Positions 43,988 through 52,424 of a DNA stretch of 64,000 bases are shown piece by piece. Numbering within the stretch: position 1 is the stretch's first letter; every line of letters begins with the position of its first letter. The DNA is from Bacillaceae bacterium OF18-1A (GTDB lineage Bacteria > Bacillota > Bacilli > Bacillales > Bacillaceae_G): the NCBI GenBank assembly GCA_027694045.1, contig JAQEWB010000001.1:62001-126000 (forward strand), given 5' to 3'. The translations under genes were made by a program, and so were the position numbers. The notes under the pieces were generated by a model. That model was not told where the DNA came from. It made no database searches and was given only the letters and a program-made list of their open reading frames with translations.

Positions 43988-45019
43988 TTATTCTACGCCA
44001 CTCTCTAAAATAGAAAAAGCTACACTTTCACAATCAATTTCTGCCATCGCGCCGTAAGGTAAAATAAACTTCGGTTCGGTATGACCAAAATTAAAATTAT
44101 AAAGAATCGGCAAATCTACTAAGTTATGTTCTTTCATAACTTGCAGTATTTCATGTTTATATTCTTCATAATACATTTCGTCTTTTGGTTTACCAAAAAT
44201 GATGCCTTTTGCTTTTTGGAGAATGCCTTGCGCTGCGTAATTTCGTAACCAATACTTTATAAAACTTGGTTCTGGATGATCTTCAGAAGTTTCAAAGAAA
44301 AGGATACTATTCTCCCAATGTTTTTTCTCAGGCCAAAGTTCCGTTCCTTTTGCAAATTCCAGTACTTCTATACAACCACCAATTAAGCGTCCTTGTACAG
44401 TGGTAGAGCCTTGAAGTAGCTCATATCCTTTGTTTTGCTGCATTGTACGTCTTGTATCCTTATTTATCTCTATCCATTCTAAACGCTCACTCGTCCATTT
44501 AGGAGCTGGTTGAATCTCTCCAATAACTTCATTTGAAAAGAGAGTTCGATTTACCATTTCAATTGTATATGGATCCATTTCTACATTTTCGGCAAAGTCG
44601 GTCAAAATTGCTGGACCGTATAAAGAGGAAAGACCTGCTTTATGACAAAATAAATGTGAAATAGTAACGTCAGAGTATCCCATGAAAATTTTCGGGTTTT
44701 CACGTATCACATTAAAATCTATATACGGAAGTAAGCGGATGCTATCTTCACCGCCAATATTCGCAATAATTGCTTTCACGCGTGTATCTTTAAAAGCTGT
44801 CATTAAATCTTCCGCACGAGCCTGTGGGTTGTTATAAATGAATTCGCTACCTTTTAAACTATTTGGCATCGGGACAACCGTAAGACCGAAAACTTCTTCT
44901 AATCTCTTTACTCCCTGCTCATAACGCCATCTTATCTCAGAATCACCTGTGCCTCCCCAGGAAGGGCTTACTGTCGCCACAACATCGCCTGCCTGTAATC
45001 TGTTTGGTTTTCTTAACAT
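43988..45019 (-). CDS. S66-family peptidase, LD-carboxypeptidase/MccF-like
   Basis: The 343-residue cytoplasmic serine peptidase has the S66 layout. It includes ATVSPSWGG, IIANIGGEDSIRLLPYIDF, the nucleophile Ser in FMGYSDVTISHLF, a Glu after GGCIEVLEF, and the catalytic His in FNFGHTEPKFILPYG. Relatives either trim D-Ala from muropeptides (LdcA) or inactivate microcin C-like aminoacyl nucleotides (MccF). The MccF-like spacing and the strongly conserved GHTEP favour the latter group, but the substrate is not proven. It is monocistronic on the minus strand. Confidence 0.8.
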   Translation of the reverse strand: MLRKPNRLQAGDVVATVSPSWGGTGDSEIRWRYEQGVKRLEEVFGLTVVPMPNSLKGSEFIYNNPQARAEDLMTAFKDTRVKAIIANIGGEDSIRLLPYIDFNVIRENPKIFMGYSDVTISHLFCHKAGLSSLYGPAILTDFAENVEMDPYTIEMVNRTLFSNEVIGEIQPAPKWTSERLEWIEINKDTRRTMQQNKGYELLQGSTTVQGRLIGGCIEVLEFAKGTELWPEKKHWENSILFFETSEDHPEPSFIKYWLRNYAAQGILQKAKGIIFGKPKDEMYYEEYKHEILQVMKEHNLVDLPILYNFNFGHTEPKFILPYGAMAEIDCESVAFSILESGVE

Positions 45020-45304
45020 TTTAACTCCGCTCCTACATAATGTAATGGACTACGATTATACAAACCGTAGCGCTGAAAAATATGATGCATGACTTTATAG
45101 TTTCTTCATTATCAACTGATTTACCTGCTGGTATTCAAGAATTCAGTCTTAGTTTAGTGTTGAGTATATTTAAAAATTACAGTATGCAACATTGCATAAG
45201 AAAGATGGTTGCTATTTTCTATAACTTATAACTATAAAAGTTACAGGTTGGTCGTATCCAATCAAAAAATATAATCATCATGAATGGAGAGGTTACATAC
45301 GGGT

Positions 45305-45859
45305 ATGAAAAAATTAATTTTAGCAGGTGCTTTAGGGATCGCAGCATTATCAGGAACAAATTTACCAGGATTAGAAGTAACAAAAGCGAGTGCGGCTTCA
45401 ATTGAATCGAATTTCTCAACGTTAGAAGGGCGAGTAGTTGAAGTGGATAACGGTGTGATTGTTGTGAAATCTAAGCAATACGAAGAACCTGTTAGTGTAT
45501 ACATGGATACTTTCTCAAATGTGAAGGTAGGAGATGAAGTAAAAGTTACTGGATCTATGATGCGTAATTTTACGGAATATATGATTGCAACTGCAATTGA
45601 AAATACAACAAACAAGTTAGGCATGCACATGAAAGAAGATGGCTCACCTGATTATGTGATTGGGGAAGTATCAAAAGTAGGAACGATGGAAGATGAGAGA
45701 GACGTTTCTACTCAATATGTCGTAGTTGAGTATCCATCACTAAATGGGAAGAAAGTTATTATTGATGTTTTCTTAACGAAGGGGCAAGTGTTTAATTCGG
45801 GTGAGAAAGTAAAAATTGATATGAAGTATGTGGGCTGGGGCGGAAGTTCTATTAACTAG
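45305..45859 (+). CDS. Secreted OB-fold-like protein with possible truncated tail
   Basis: The 184-residue exported protein has a signal peptide (MKKLILAGALGIAALSGTNL, cleaved near ASAAS). Two beta-rich repeats follow (STLEGRVVEVDNGVIVVKSK; VIGEVSKVGTMEDERDVSTQ) that read as OB-like barrels. TGGAGAGG lies upstream of the ATG at 45305; the frame runs up to 45284 without a better start. After the TAG at 45857 the same frame stays open for 22 highly charged codons (NTVDHIEKVHEEKKKVENND) to a TGA at 45926. The TAG may therefore be a recent truncation. Function is unknown. Confidence 0.65.
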   Translation: MKKLILAGALGIAALSGTNLPGLEVTKASAASIESNFSTLEGRVVEVDNGVIVVKSKQYEEPVSVYMDTFSNVKVGDEVKVTGSMMRNFTEYMIATAIENTTNKLGMHMKEDGSPDYVIGEVSKVGTMEDERDVSTQYVVVEYPSLNGKKVIIDVFLTKGQVFNSGEKVKIDMKYVGWGGSSIN

Positions 45860-46115
45860 AACACAGTTGATCATATTGAAAAAGTTCATGAAGAAAAGAA
45901 AAAAGTTGAAAATAATGATGATGTATGAATGCTTTTTATTTACTTTACTATTGGAACAAAGGAAAATAAATCACATAGTTGTTTTACTGTTTAATTACAT
46001 GTGGATTTAGGTTGAAATTGAAGATGAAATAGGTGAATGAGAAGAGTTGTTTGATGAAGATTTTTATTGTGAATCAAAAAAGAAGTAGTTAAAAATGAAG
46101 GTGCGCCATTCTGTA

Positions 46116-46163
46116 TTAGTAAACGCGGCAAAAAAGTATTATATGCTGCGTTTACTAATTTTT
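46116..46163 (+). terminator. Hairpin, probable terminator
   Basis: TTAGTAAACGCGGCA and TGCTGCGTTTACTAA form a stem with one mismatch, followed by TTTTT. It lies between the secreted protein and the small hydrophobic ORF; 45929-46115 holds only decayed coding-like sequence. Confidence 0.7.
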
Positions 46164-46237
46164 CGATTATTTTGAATGAATTTAATTTTGAATGATATAA
46201 TATAGAAGGAAAGAATTTATAATTTAACAAAAGAGGG

Positions 46238-46360
46238 GTGATTCTAATAGAAGGCTTCTACTTTTTTGGTGGATTATTTTTACTACTTATTTTTGCTATC
46301 GCTTTAATTGTGGTTGGTGTTATTTCTGTTTTTTATGCAATTAGTGCGTTTATTAATTAA
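46238..46360 (+). CDS. Small hydrophobic peptide (40 aa)
   Basis: A frame with GTG at 46238 encodes a single long membrane helix (GLFLLLIFAIALIVVGVISV) and ends FYAISAFIN. The ribosome-binding-like AAAGAGGGG overlaps the GTG, so the true start is unclear; no ATG is present. A terminator-type hairpin originally followed it but is split by an insertion. It may be a leaderless small membrane peptide. Confidence 0.35.
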   Translation: MILIEGFYFFGGLFLLLIFAIALIVVGVISVFYAISAFIN

Positions 46361-46380
46361 CAAAGCTCCCTTCAAAAGGG

Positions 46381-46718
46381 CATCGGAGACATTTTTTTTA
46401 CAATCTTTGAGTAAAATCCTGTATTTTGGGCATACTCAAATAGAACTTTCCTTGATGTCTCTATTAAGCCTAGGATTTCAAACGGAGTTGTTTTTCGTTA
46501 CCGCCGCGCTTTTTTTCATTCTTACTAATATCTTGAAAGAGCCTGTTAAGCACTGAAACAGGATGTTGGAAAGTACAAAAAAGTGTGGTGTGTATTTTTT
46601 TAGATAGAGTTGCACCATATAAGCGCATTTAAGCTCACTCATTTCTTTTCTATGTTTCTCCCATAAAAGGGTGCCCTAATTTTAATATTTTATTCATTTT
46701 CTTAAGTTGCTGGCTATG
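46381..46718 (-). mobile_element. IS231/IS4-type remnant inserted in a terminator hairpin
   Basis: The right edge on the minus strand reads CATAGCCAGCAACTTAAGAA, close to the IS231 terminal repeat. It continues with AT-rich leader-type sequence, and no intact transposase is present. The flanks CCCTTCAAAAGGG (46368-46380) and TCCTTCAAAAAGGG (46719-46732) look like a slightly altered target duplication, and GGG-CCC-flanked targets are favoured by IS231. Joining the flanks restores AAAGCTCCCTT-CAAA-AAGGGAGCTTTTTT, a normal terminator. The left end lacks a matching terminal repeat, so part of the element is lost. Confidence 0.45.
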
Positions 46719-46743
46719 TCCTTCAAAAAGGGAGCTTTTTTAA

Positions 46744-47328
46744 TTATAAATATCCATTTGATTCGCAAAAACTCCTTACAACGCTATTACCTTTCCATTT
46801 TTTACAGGCCCCCGTAACACCCCAAGTATAAAAATCGTTGGTAATTCTTGTAGCTAGTGTTTTACCTACGGTTAGTGCTAAACCACCTAAAAATACTATA
46901 ACAACTATTGGCAATAGTGGTGGTAATTCTTGTTTAATAATCAAACCTTGTTCGTTATAAAGAACTTGATTGTTTAAAAAACCGTTTTTAGTTACTTCCT
47001 CACTAAATTTCACTAAAGACTTTTGATCGATAGTTGAAAAGTAAGAATTAACTTGATCAATTTCATATTTCGTTAATTCATTATTAGTTAAAGATTTTTC
47101 ATCGATTAGATATTTTCCATCTTTAAATGTTATAGATTTTGCAATTGCTATTTGTTTATTTTGAAATTCTTTGGAGTTTTGAAGTTCAGAAATATCTTGT
47201 GAGGTAATTTGATAGTTTATAGTAGATGCTTGTGCCTGATATGAGGGTACGGAAACACTAGTGAATCCTAACGCAAGTGCTGAAGACAAAACAATCTTAG
47301 TGAAATTTTTTCTCATGAATGATTTCAA
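46744..47328 (-). CDS. Secreted small protein with C-terminal membrane segment and Cys pair
   Basis: The protein of about 194 residues has a signal peptide (IVLSSALALGFTSVSVPSYQ, cut near AQAS) and a polar central part. A hydrophobic segment follows (PLLPIVVIVFLGGLALTVGK), then a short tail with two cysteines (GACKKWKGNSVVRSFCESNG). AGGAGG lies upstream of two TTG codons; the one at 47328 has the best spacing (an ATG at 47316 is also possible). The layout resembles bacteriocin-like or cell-surface peptides, but no family was recognised. A broken sigma-like gene follows upstream on the same strand. Confidence 0.55.
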   Translation of the reverse strand: MKSFMRKNFTKIVLSSALALGFTSVSVPSYQAQASTINYQITSQDISELQNSKEFQNKQIAIAKSITFKDGKYLIDEKSLTNNELTKYEIDQVNSYFSTIDQKSLVKFSEEVTKNGFLNNQVLYNEQGLIIKQELPPLLPIVVIVFLGGLALTVGKTLATRITNDFYTWGVTGACKKWKGNSVVRSFCESNGYL

Positions 47329-47447
47329 ATTCAACTTCCTCCTAATAATGTAAGATTTATACTACATTATTAACTTACCATACATTATTTGGTATTTAAA
47401 GTATTATTATCATTTTTCTGACATTTTCGAAACTTTCCTTTGATTAG

Positions 47448-48137
47448 TTAGGAAGGTTTTTCATTAATTCTGCTAGTTTTTCTTAATTTGTTTATGCTTA
47501 TTCCAAATAGTATCAGGGGATAGGCCATTTTGGACATAGCTTTTTCATAAGTCATCCCTTTGTGGCCATAAAGGGAGATTAGTGTTCTTTCAAAGTTGTT
47601 TAATTGGTTAAAAAGAAGGTCTGCAATTGTACCTGTGATCCAGTTAATTCCTAGTTTTTCTTTTTTATTTTGAAAATAAAGGTCGGAACATAGAGTTTTT
47701 TCTATAATGATTTCACTATTTTCGTCCTTATAATTTTCTAACATCTCTATACGATGTGAATAGAGGAGGTCTTTGTAATGAGCATAAACTTTGTACTGTT
47801 AAATAGGTATCCACAAAAATTCTTTTTCTTTCCTCGCTTCTCATTTTTCCTATCCTGAGTTAATAAGATTAAGTAGAGATTGGTTATTAAATCTTCACCT
47901 GTAATATGTATCATACGATAAATAATCATGTGAACAAGTTTCCATATAGCCTTTTTCGTGTGAGAATATAGATAATTAGGGCTTCGTCTGAGGAATTGCC
48001 TTGTATCTCTGTCGTTAAATTTAATTAATCCAAAGTGTAAGAGGGCAAAGTACTTGTTGGGGTATTTAGCTAGTTCTTTTGTTTTCAGATCATAACCAAA
48101 AGGCTGGATTATTTCTAACCTAGCTTTCTCGGAAACT
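47448..48137 (-). pseudogene. Decayed sigma-factor-like gene
   Basis: Two minus-strand frames join if a 2-bp TA insertion near 47748 is removed. The reconstructed protein runs from SEKARLEIIQPFGYDLKTKE through FALLHFGLIKFNDRDTRQFL and MIHITGEDLITNLYLILLTQ to ERTLISLYGHKGMTYEKAMS. The last segment resembles region 4 of ECF-type sigma factors. No start codon remains at the 5' end, where a TAG occurs, and a perfect hairpin lies just upstream. The sigma assignment is weak; the frameshift and loss of start are clear. Confidence 0.5.
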
Positions 48138-48148
48138 GCTTGCTATTC

Positions 48149-48198
48149 GAACACTAAAGACTCAACAATATGTTTATATTGTTGAGTCTTTAGTGTTC
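48149..48198. repeat. Perfect 23-bp inverted repeat with 4-base loop
   Basis: GAACACTAAAGACTCAACAA plus TAT pairs perfectly with its reverse complement at 48176-48198 around GTTT. There is no T run, so it is not an ordinary terminator. It adjoins the broken 5' end of the sigma-like gene. Confidence 0.75.
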
Positions 48199-48215
48199 AT
48201 ATTTTGATAAGTGGG

Positions 48216-48335
48216 TTATAGGATATGTTCCATTTTAACAGTTTCATCATTTGCATGTTGTTTACGTTGGTATTCTGTAATTTCTTGGTAAAGGTTGGTT
48301 TCAAAAGCTAAGATATCTTCTTTATTGTAATGCAT
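48216..48335 (-). CDS. Short ORF, 39 aa, probably a gene fragment
   Basis: The minus strand encodes MHYNKEDILAFETNLYQEIT followed by EYQRKQHANDETVKMEHIL and a stop. No ribosome binding site is evident. The start overlaps a hairpin (GCATGATAT and ATATCATGC-like arms at 48332-48367). It lies in the decayed region next to the sigma-like pseudogene and may be a remnant. No function is assigned. Confidence 0.3.
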   Translation of the reverse strand: MHYNKEDILAFETNLYQEITEYQRKQHANDETVKMEHIL

Positions 48336-48574
48336 GATATTATCACCATTAGCGGTGATATCATGCTATTCGTCTGTTACACAGTATCCTGTGCGTTTAA
48401 TGGGGGCATCTAATCCTAAGTAGTAAATCTGTATCCTCTCCTATATTATAATAAAATCTAGTGGAATAACCTATATTATAATAAAAATAAACCACTGTTC
48501 GATTTGAATATTCCACGATATAATGGTGAGAGTTTATGACAGAATAAATATTTACATAAGAAGTGAGGTACTAT

Positions 48575-49414
48575 ATGAAAAAAAGAACGACAGACATTAT
48601 TTTTATTATTATTGGTGCATTCCTCTTTGCGTTAGGTGTGAATTTGTTTGTTATTCCAAACGAATTCGGTGAAGGCGGCGTAACGGGGATCACGATTATT
48701 ACTTACTATTTATTTGAGTGGTCACCAGGTTTAGTCAACTTAATTTTAAATGCGATTTTATTAATAGTTGGTTATAAATTTTTAAATAAGATCACAACAA
48801 TTTATACGATTATTGCTGTAGTTACGAATTCATTGTTCCTTCATTTGACAGAAGGTTGGACGATTGCTTCGGATGAGATGCTTGTAAATGCCATCTTCGG
48901 CGGAATATTTATTGGGTGCGGGATTGGTCTTATTATTCGCGTTGGCGGAACAACAGCAGGTACTACGATTTTAGCAAGGATGACACATAAGTATTTAGGT
49001 TGGAGCATTAGCTACGGTCTATTGTTCTTCGATTTAATCGTTGCTTTTTCATCTTATTTCATCATTGGTGCAGAAAAACTAATGCTGACAATTATTATGT
49101 TATATGTAGGAACGAAAGTAATGGAATTTGTAATTGAAGGCTTGAATCCGAAAAAGGCCATTACGATTATTTCTGATAATCCAAATGAAATTGCTGAAAA
49201 GGTAACAACTTTAATGGGAAGAGGAGTTACTGTATACTCAGGTCATGGGTATTACACGAAAACGCCGAAGGAAATTCTTTATATCGTTATTAATAAGCAA
49301 GAAGTAGTAAAGTTAAAACGAATTGTTCAAACTACTGATCCGGCTGCTTTCATCGCTATCCACGATGTTCGTGATGTGTTCGGAGAAGGATTTGTTGATA
49401 TTTCTAAAGCTTAA
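48575..49414 (+). CDS. YitT-family membrane protein
   Basis: The 279-residue protein has five to six membrane helices in the first 180 residues (IIFIIIGAFLFALGVNLFVI; FGEGGVTGITIITYYLF; GGTTAGTTILARM). A cytoplasmic DUF2179 domain follows at the end (KKAITIISDNPNEIAEKVTT; MGRGVTVYSGHGYYTKTPKE). This is the standard YitT/YqfU architecture. The transported substrate or role is unknown. The ATG at 48575 follows GTGAGG; the frame starts four codons earlier at a GTG inside that site. A terminator follows. Confidence 0.88.
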   Translation: MKKRTTDIIFIIIGAFLFALGVNLFVIPNEFGEGGVTGITIITYYLFEWSPGLVNLILNAILLIVGYKFLNKITTIYTIIAVVTNSLFLHLTEGWTIASDEMLVNAIFGGIFIGCGIGLIIRVGGTTAGTTILARMTHKYLGWSISYGLLFFDLIVAFSSYFIIGAEKLMLTIIMLYVGTKVMEFVIEGLNPKKAITIISDNPNEIAEKVTTLMGRGVTVYSGHGYYTKTPKEILYIVINKQEVVKLKRIVQTTDPAAFIAIHDVRDVFGEGFVDISKA

Positions 49415-49430
49415 TACGAGTTACAATAAG

Positions 49431-49473
49431 AGAATCTATTTTGAATGATTTATTTCAAGATAGATTCTTTTTC
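49431..49473 (+). terminator. Rho-independent terminator
   Basis: AGAATCTATTTTGAA pairs with TTTCAAGATAGATTCT, followed by T residues. Confidence 0.8.
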
Positions 49474-49541
49474 TTTTCCTTGCAAAAAACGCAATTCTTT
49501 CTTAATGTAAGGGTGTAGAAGGATGAACGAGAGAGGGTTTA

Positions 49542-50219
49542 ATGAAGATGATACATATTTTATTAGCTGATGATGATAAACATATTAGAGAGTTATTGCA
49601 TTACCATTTACAAAAAGAGGGGTTTAAAGTTTTTGAAGCGGAAGATGGAAAAGTAGCGCAAGACGTTTTGGAGAAAGAAAATATTCATCTTGCGATAGTT
49701 GACGTTATGATGCCGTTTGTTGATGGCTATACGTTATGTGAAGAAATCCGGAAGTATCATGATATACCGGTTATTTTATTAACTGCAAAAGATCAGTTAG
49801 TTGATAAAGAAAAGGGATTTATTTCTGGTACGGACGATTATATTGTAAAACCATTTGAGCCAGCTGAAGTGATTTTTCGAATGAAAGCTTTATTGCGCCG
49901 TTATCAAATGTTGAGTGCTGATATTATTACACTCCACGGAACGACAATTGATCGTAAAGGCATTGAAGTGAAGTGTAACGGTCAAACGATTTTATTACCG
50001 ATGAAGGAATTTGAATTATTATCACAACTTGCTAGTTATCCTGGAAGAACATTTTCAAGAGAAGAATTAATTGAATTAGTATGGGGAATGGATTTTGAGG
50101 GAGATGAACGAACGGTTGACGTTCATGTGAAGAGACTGCGAGATCGTTTCTCAAAACGAACAGATGATTTTCAAATTACAACGGTGCGCGGACTCGGTTA
50201 TAAGTTGGAGTTGAAATAA
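49542..50219 (+). CDS. hssR: Haem-response regulator HssR (OmpR family)
   Basis: The 225-residue response regulator has a receiver domain with the acidic pocket ADDDK and phospho-Asp54 in AIVDVMMPFVDGY, and Lys in KPFEPAEVIFR. A winged-helix OmpR-type DNA-binding domain follows (FELLSQLASYPGRTFSREEL; EGDERTVDVHVKRLRDRF; TTVRGLGYKLE). DKEKGFISGTDDYIVKPFE and EGDERTVDVH-KRLR are strikingly like Staphylococcus HssR. An exact HssR-type direct repeat lies before hrtBA at 54495-54514. It is followed after one base by the kinase gene. HssR activates the haem exporter under haem stress. Confidence 0.85.
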   Translation: MKMIHILLADDDKHIRELLHYHLQKEGFKVFEAEDGKVAQDVLEKENIHLAIVDVMMPFVDGYTLCEEIRKYHDIPVILLTAKDQLVDKEKGFISGTDDYIVKPFEPAEVIFRMKALLRRYQMLSADIITLHGTTIDRKGIEVKCNGQTILLPMKEFELLSQLASYPGRTFSREELIELVWGMDFEGDERTVDVHVKRLRDRFSKRTDDFQITTVRGLGYKLELK

Positions 50220-50220
50220 A

Positions 50221-51597
50221 ATGAAATCACTATATTCGAGATTTGTATTTATGACAGTCGGTATTATGCTACTTAGTAGTATTATCGGCTTTTTATTAAC
50301 GAACGTATATTATCAAGTGAAGTTAAAACCGTATAATAGTGAAAAGATTTTAAAGTATGCTGAGGAAGTTAAATCGTTATATGAAAAGCAAAGTGAAGAG
50401 AATAAAGAAGCATACTTACAGTCTATTGCGAAATTGGGATATGAAATTTATATTGTCGATGATCAAAAGAATGGAAAGCGTATCGGCAATGCGTTTCGTA
50501 AGACATCAATTAGTGATGATACCGTTCAAAAAGTACTGCAAGGAGAAACGTTTAATGGTGTTTCGACATATCCAACACGCCTCTTCATTACAGGATTTTT
50601 CGATAATGAATTAATTAATAGTGTCGGTGTCCCGTTAAAACACGGTGATCAACAGTATGCTTTATTTATTCGCCCTGACATTCAGAACCAATTTGGCGAG
50701 ATGCGAATTTTCTTAGCGGTATTACTTGGATTTATCGTGCTATTAAGTATTATTTTTATAGCAATTGCAGCAGGTTATATCGTTCGTCCCATTCGTAAAT
50801 TTACGAAGGCTACGCAAAAAATTGCGAGTGGGGAATATGAAATCGAATTAGACGTAAAAAGAAAAGATGAAATTGGTACGTTAGCAACAAATTTTCAAAA
50901 GATGACGAAAAGCATAAAAGAATTAGATGAAATGAGACAAGAATTCGTTTCGAACGTTTCACATGAATTCCAGTCACCGCTTTCGTCCATACAAGGATTC
51001 TCGAAAACGTTACAGTCAGAAAAGATGAGTGAAGATGAAAGACATCGTTACTTACAAATTATTGAGGGCGAAAGTAAGAGGATGTCTAGTTTATGTAAAC
51101 AGTTACTGACGTTAGCTTCTTTAGATAAAGAAGAAAAAGTTTTACAAATAAAAGAGTTCAATCTGCAAAAGCAAATTAAAGACGTCATTTTTATGCTCGA
51201 ATGGAAATGGCGTGAGAAAGATATCGCTGTTGAATTTGATGTACCGGACATAACAATTCAAGGTGATGAAAACTTGCTTCATCAAGTATGGAGTAATATT
51301 TTTACGAATAGTATTAAGTTTTCAAACGACGCTGGGACGATTGAGTTTTTCGTCGAAGAGTTAGTGTCTAGTGTCATTATCTCTATATCCGATAACGGAA
51401 TCGGAATGGAAAAAGAAGAAATGGAACGTATTTTTGATCGTTTTTACAAAGTAGATACAGCGAGAGCGAGAAACGTAGAAGGTAGCGGATTAGGGTTATC
51501 GATTGTGCAGAAGATTGTTGAACTGCATCATGGAAACGTTTCGGTGTATAGTACGAAGGGGGAAGGGACTACTGTTCGGGTGGAGCTTCCTAAATAA
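50221..51597 (+). CDS. hssS: Haem-sensor histidine kinase HssS
   Basis: The 458-residue membrane kinase has a first helix at residues 9-30 (VGIMLLSSIIGFLLTNVYYQ) and an extracellular sensor domain to about 160 with TRLFITGFFDNELINSVGV and FIRPDIQNQFGEMR, which matches the HssS sensor pattern. A second helix lies at about 163-187, then a HAMP domain. HisKA has His248 in NVSHEFQSPLSSIQGFSKTL, and HATPase_c has N, G1 and G2 boxes (NIFTNSIKFSNDAG; SDNGIGMEKEEMERIF; GSGLGLSIV). In the family the kinase detects membrane damage or haem and phosphorylates HssR. A terminator follows. Confidence 0.85.
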   Translation: MKSLYSRFVFMTVGIMLLSSIIGFLLTNVYYQVKLKPYNSEKILKYAEEVKSLYEKQSEENKEAYLQSIAKLGYEIYIVDDQKNGKRIGNAFRKTSISDDTVQKVLQGETFNGVSTYPTRLFITGFFDNELINSVGVPLKHGDQQYALFIRPDIQNQFGEMRIFLAVLLGFIVLLSIIFIAIAAGYIVRPIRKFTKATQKIASGEYEIELDVKRKDEIGTLATNFQKMTKSIKELDEMRQEFVSNVSHEFQSPLSSIQGFSKTLQSEKMSEDERHRYLQIIEGESKRMSSLCKQLLTLASLDKEEKVLQIKEFNLQKQIKDVIFMLEWKWREKDIAVEFDVPDITIQGDENLLHQVWSNIFTNSIKFSNDAGTIEFFVEELVSSVIISISDNGIGMEKEEMERIFDRFYKVDTARARNVEGSGLGLSIVQKIVELHHGNVSVYSTKGEGTTVRVELPK

Positions 51598-51606
51598 ATG
51601 CAAGGG

Positions 51607-51637
51607 AAGAGGCTGTTTGGAACGGCCTCTTTTTTTG
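51607..51637 (+). terminator. Rho-independent terminator
   Basis: AGAGGC and GCCTCT form the stem with a T7 run, ending hssRS. Confidence 0.8.
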
Positions 51638-51727
51638 TTTGTTAGTCTACGTGAAAAGTGAAGAAATGTGAGTCATTTTAATTGTATAATCGGACTAGTT
51701 TGTGGAGTGAGATTAGGAGGAAGCTTA

Positions 51728-51778
51728 TTGAAAAATGTAGAATCTCTACAGAGTTATAAGATTTTATTGAAACTTTAG
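51728..51778 (+). CDS. 16-codon ORF with strong ribosome binding site
   Basis: AGGAGG at 51717-51722 is followed by TTG and the short frame MKNVESLQSYKILLKL, stopping 21 bases before the DinB start. It may be a leader peptide or a chance frame. Confidence 0.25.
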   Translation: MKNVESLQSYKILLKL

Positions 51779-51799
51779 CTATTTAGGGAGGAAATTACT

Positions 51800-52270
51800 T
51801 TGAAACGAATTGATTTGTTATTAAACGTACTAGATTCAACATTTGATAAAGAGAGTTGGTATGCACCGTTTAAACATGCTATAGAAGGACTTACAGCTGA
51901 ACAGGCTATGTGGAAACCATCTGGTGATGCAACGAATACGATTTGGGAGAACGTTAATCATCTTATTTATTACAAAGAGAGGCTTGCTGCAAACCTGGAA
52001 GGCCGTGAATGGACACATAATCTTGACGGTAATGACACCTTTTATCTTACTAAGCAATCTAATGATGATATGGAATGGAAGAAAGTCGTTGAACGTTCTG
52101 AAGATGCTCAACGTAATTTAAGACAGGTATTAAGTACAATTTCTGAAAGAGAGCTTGAGCAAAATTCACTAGAGGGGAAATTATTGGACATCATGCTTCA
52201 TGATGCTTATCATACAGGACAAATTATTCAATTAAGGAAAATGCAGGGGGCTTGGCCAGCAAAGCGTTGA
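51800..52270 (+). CDS. DinB-family protein
   Basis: The 156-residue soluble four-helix protein starts at a TTG with AGGGAGGAAA upstream. It has the DinB/YfiT-type metal site: NVNHLIYYKERL near residue 52 and MLHDAYHTGQIIQLRK near 133, giving three likely His ligands. DinB-like proteins include thiol-S-transferases and many of unknown function; despite the name they are not polymerase IV. It is alone between the hss genes and the MFS pair. Confidence 0.85.
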   Translation: MKRIDLLLNVLDSTFDKESWYAPFKHAIEGLTAEQAMWKPSGDATNTIWENVNHLIYYKERLAANLEGREWTHNLDGNDTFYLTKQSNDDMEWKKVVERSEDAQRNLRQVLSTISERELEQNSLEGKLLDIMLHDAYHTGQIIQLRKMQGAWPAKR

Positions 52271-52329
52271 TTGAATGTTCTGGTTCGGTCTATTAAAGGA
52301 CGTTATTATTGAATAAAATTTACATTCAA

Positions 52330-52365
52330 GCAAAACCCCGTTCTAAATTTAGAACGGGGTTTTGC
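52330..52365. terminator. Perfectly symmetrical bidirectional terminator
   Basis: GCAAAACCCCGTTCTAAA and its exact reverse complement form a 36-base palindrome between the converging DinB and MFS genes. Confidence 0.9.
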
Positions 52366-52424
52366 TTTTAAAATTAAATGATTTTATCTCTACACATTAT
52401 GGATTAGATAATATTTTCTTTCTG

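Noticed and set aside
45857..45928. TAG as a recoded amino acid (pyrrolysine-type)
   Set aside because: No supporting machinery or RNA structure is visible, and the group does not use such recoding; a nonsense change is simpler.
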